A stretch of 64,000 bases of DNA from Astropecten irregularis (lineage: Eukaryota > Echinodermata > Asteroidea > Paxillosida > Astropectinidae): the NCBI GenBank assembly GCA_963971285.1, contig OZ020258.1:9444614-9508613 (forward strand), given 5' to 3'. The notes beneath the pieces are model-generated. The model did no database searches. It saw only the letters and a list, made by a program, of their open reading frames with translations, and was not told the origin of the DNA. Below are positions 61,679-64,000 of this stretch, in pieces. The stretch's first letter is position 1. The number at the start of each line of letters is the position of its first letter. The position numbers were made by a program, and so were the translations under genes.

Positions 61679-61739
61679 TTTCAGATGCTACCAGACCGAC
61701 ATCCAGTGTTGATATGCAGACCCTGTTTACCCAGATATA

Positions 61740-62830
61740 GGAGTAACACTGGCTATAGAGGCAGGCATTCATTGGTACGGCCGTGAAGTACAATTACTCC
61801 TAAATTGATGCTGCTTCAGTTAACCAGTTCATTTCAGACTTGCTTTGTTTCGGGCCTTTTGTGAGAGCGTTGATAATCAAATTACTCTGCCACAAAATTC
61901 GTCCGTGCTCAGTGGAGCGTGTTTGCCTTTGATTTTAATCAAATTACAGCCACACCATGGTTTATAATTGTAGGGCATAGATATTTACGTGGTCCAATAG
62001 GAAACGAATACTCCTGCAATGAATAAATTGGTATTATATTATGCATGTAGTTCTCTCTGTTGAATACCATTGCCAAATATCCATGGATGATTTCACGTAG
62101 CGCATTCTATGTTGTCATGATGAGTGACGATTCCTGAAGTCGTCAGTCTTCTGTATTTGAGCTGAATTTGTTAGCTTTTCTTCCTCTTATTTACCTGACT
62201 AAACACTGCACTCGGCTTCAAATGGAAAAACAGTTGGTTTGAAGTCATTACGCAATAGCACTCTGCACTTGCACTAAAAATAGCGCACTGGATCGCAGAC
62301 AAACATTGCAAACGTGGTTGGGTGTCCTTGTGTGCATGCATGAAGTTTGTCTGACATCCGGGGATTATGTACACGTGCGTGCATTGTCCAAATCACTTGT
62401 GTGACATCATTAGTGCGGAGCGCTATTGAGAAGGCCACTTCTAGTTGTGAACAGAAACCAGCCCAATATCTCCTAGTGTAGGGGCTCATTGTATACCAAT
62501 GGTGCCATTTTTCCTGCAGTACATTAAGAATTGGAAGTACCGGTACTAGTACGTACATGTAGTTCCTTGAAAGACTTTCAGTTGTCCAGTTTTTCAAAAC
62601 TTTTTCAAAACTAACTCAATGGAAGAGAACAAATTACGAAGAAGTAACTTTCTATTTTCCACTCGCCTACATGGTCAAATTTATTCACAAACATTTGGTA
62701 AAATATGATACATAAATTATAATAGTTTGAGCTGATTTTTTATTTTTTACAGTATTTGACTGAAATGCATTTTATATAATTCTACAGAATATTGGGCTAG
62801 AATTCAAGCTGGAATGACCATAGATATTTT
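61740..62830. other. Sequence unique to unit 2, upstream of lectin copy 2
   Basis: About 1 kb without a counterpart in unit 1. It contains CACTTGCACTAAAAATAGC and GACAAACATTGCAA, also seen near 51020-51100, so at least part is a repeat. No exon recognised. Confidence 0.5.
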
Positions 62831-64000
62831 TGATCTGACCATTTACCATTTGAAGGCCAGTAACTCTTCCAGTCTGTTCTCAATTTGATCTTTCATTTCT
62901 ATGCTCCCTACAATTGTCCTTGCTTCATTGATCTATGGAGGTATTCACGGTTTTTATGGTCAGATATTGAAGAGATCTTTTACAATTTGTCCTTCTTTAC
63001 CTTTTTCATCAATTCTTAGTCCTTCATACATTTAAGACTATTAAGACAAGCAGTGTGCTGTCATCTCAATATATTCTATACGCCCACTCAATTCAAGTTG
63101 CATATGAAATCTCATGAGGTATTGCCTACCACATGAACCAGTTGAACCATGAAGCAGTTTTAAATGAACAGTTTGTGCTTGAATTTCATTGTTGTCTGCA
63201 GTGAAAATTAAAAATGCTGTATCTTTGAAGGGTTGCAATAAGCCATGTTGTGACTTGAACTTTGAAAAGGATGTCAGCATAATCACATTTTTGGTTTAAT
63301 GAATCATTTTATAAAATTGATTTGAGTTGTGGTAGAAATTATATGAAGAAGTTATCCCTTGTCCATTTTGTATATGAGCTATTTACTGCAAGATTTGACA
63401 ATGGGAGATGCTTGACTACAGCCCAGTAAATGCTGCCCTCATTGGCCTAATTTAGACAGGTTTCTTCTGGATCACCTGTATGATCTTCATACATCGTCCA
63501 GATTGTTTATAGTACAAATGTACAAACTCCTTTTCCCCCTTGATTAATTATATCAGTTATTCCATTTGTCCCCGTAACGAATTCAGCATTATGTTGGTAG
63601 CAAATTATTTTGTTGTTTTATAAATCCATGTATTCAAACAGACTCAATGAAGACAATGAGGAAGAACAAATTTTTTCATTTTCATCATCTAAGATCATTT
63701 ATTGATCAATATTGACTCAATCCAAGATTTGCCATCAGTTGTTACTTTCATGATCTTTGTTCTCTCTATAAATGGCCTTATGGCTGTCTACCACCTTCAG
63801 ATATTTACACATTCAGAATTGTTTGTTTAATGGCACAATATTTTCCATTCTACATTCAATTAAAAAAAAATAATATTATGAACAATAATATTAGTTGCAA
63901 ATGTACATGTGGTCATATCTTCAGAATTTCACCTGGAACCGAAAAAGCCTTTTAGCCTTTGAGAAAGATCCTGCTAAATGCTCCTAACTGCAAGTATTTT

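Larger units (their letters stand above)
57410..63960. repeat. Tandem duplication carrying both lectin genes
   Basis: Unit 1 about 57410-60220, unit 2 about 60240-63960. Aligned parts: 3' flanks (TGCCACAAAGATTAAAA at about 57428 and 60298), both lectin genes, and upstream flanks 58908-60140 with 62830-63940, nearly identical. Unit 2 has extra sequence at about 60318-60560 and 61740-62830; unit 1 has the 57778-57922 MITE. Confidence 0.9.

Noticed and set aside
1..64000. CRISPR array, bacterial operon or phage system
   Set aside because: Tandem repeats lack unique spacers, and genes have spliceosomal introns; the window is animal nuclear DNA.

Overview
This is an animal nuclear genome window: intron-rich genes with GT-AG splice sites, long AT-rich introns, no operons, and dense inverted-repeat transposons, tRNA-derived SINEs and minisatellites. 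The secreted C-type lectins, the CYP2U-like P450 and the repeat load suggest a marine invertebrate deuterostome, most likely an echinoderm. That placement is inference.

Five protein-coding genes can be assembled exon by exon with consistent reading phase. (1) NME6, a group II nucleoside diphosphate kinase, minus strand, 5 exons from 11833 to 3341, 184 aa. (2) A CYP2U1-like cytochrome P450, minus strand, 4 exons from 15769 to 13007, 505 aa. (3) CSPP1, the centrosome and spindle pole associated protein, plus strand, at least 34 coding exons from 18039 to 56152. It is open at its 3' end, with 1,055 codons in the window. (4, 5) Two tandemly duplicated secreted C-type lectin genes, minus strand, 58654-57931 and 61678-60924. 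They lie on the opposite strand beyond the last visible CSPP1 exon, probably inside a CSPP1 intron.

Layout: 1-3340 holds two minisatellites and several foldback elements downstream of NME6. 3341-11833 is NME6, whose introns are mostly transposon. 12066-13010 holds nested MITEs, one of which abuts the P450 stop codon. 13007-15769 is the P450. 15770-18038 is the divergent P450/CSPP1 intergenic region. 18039-56152 is CSPP1, with a 2.6 kb transposon carrying eight copies of a 15-bp motif in intron 1, six minisatellite arrays in other introns, and a run of 12 consecutive phase 1-1 exons. 57400-64000 is a tandem duplication carrying the lectins.

The genes share no pathway. The notable biology is how transposons touch gene structure: a SINE tail at an NME6 splice acceptor, a MITE end at the P450 stop codon, a tandem array that multiplies a CSPP1 splice donor, and inverted SINE pairs. 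Most long reading frames elsewhere are minisatellites or antisense shadows of exons.
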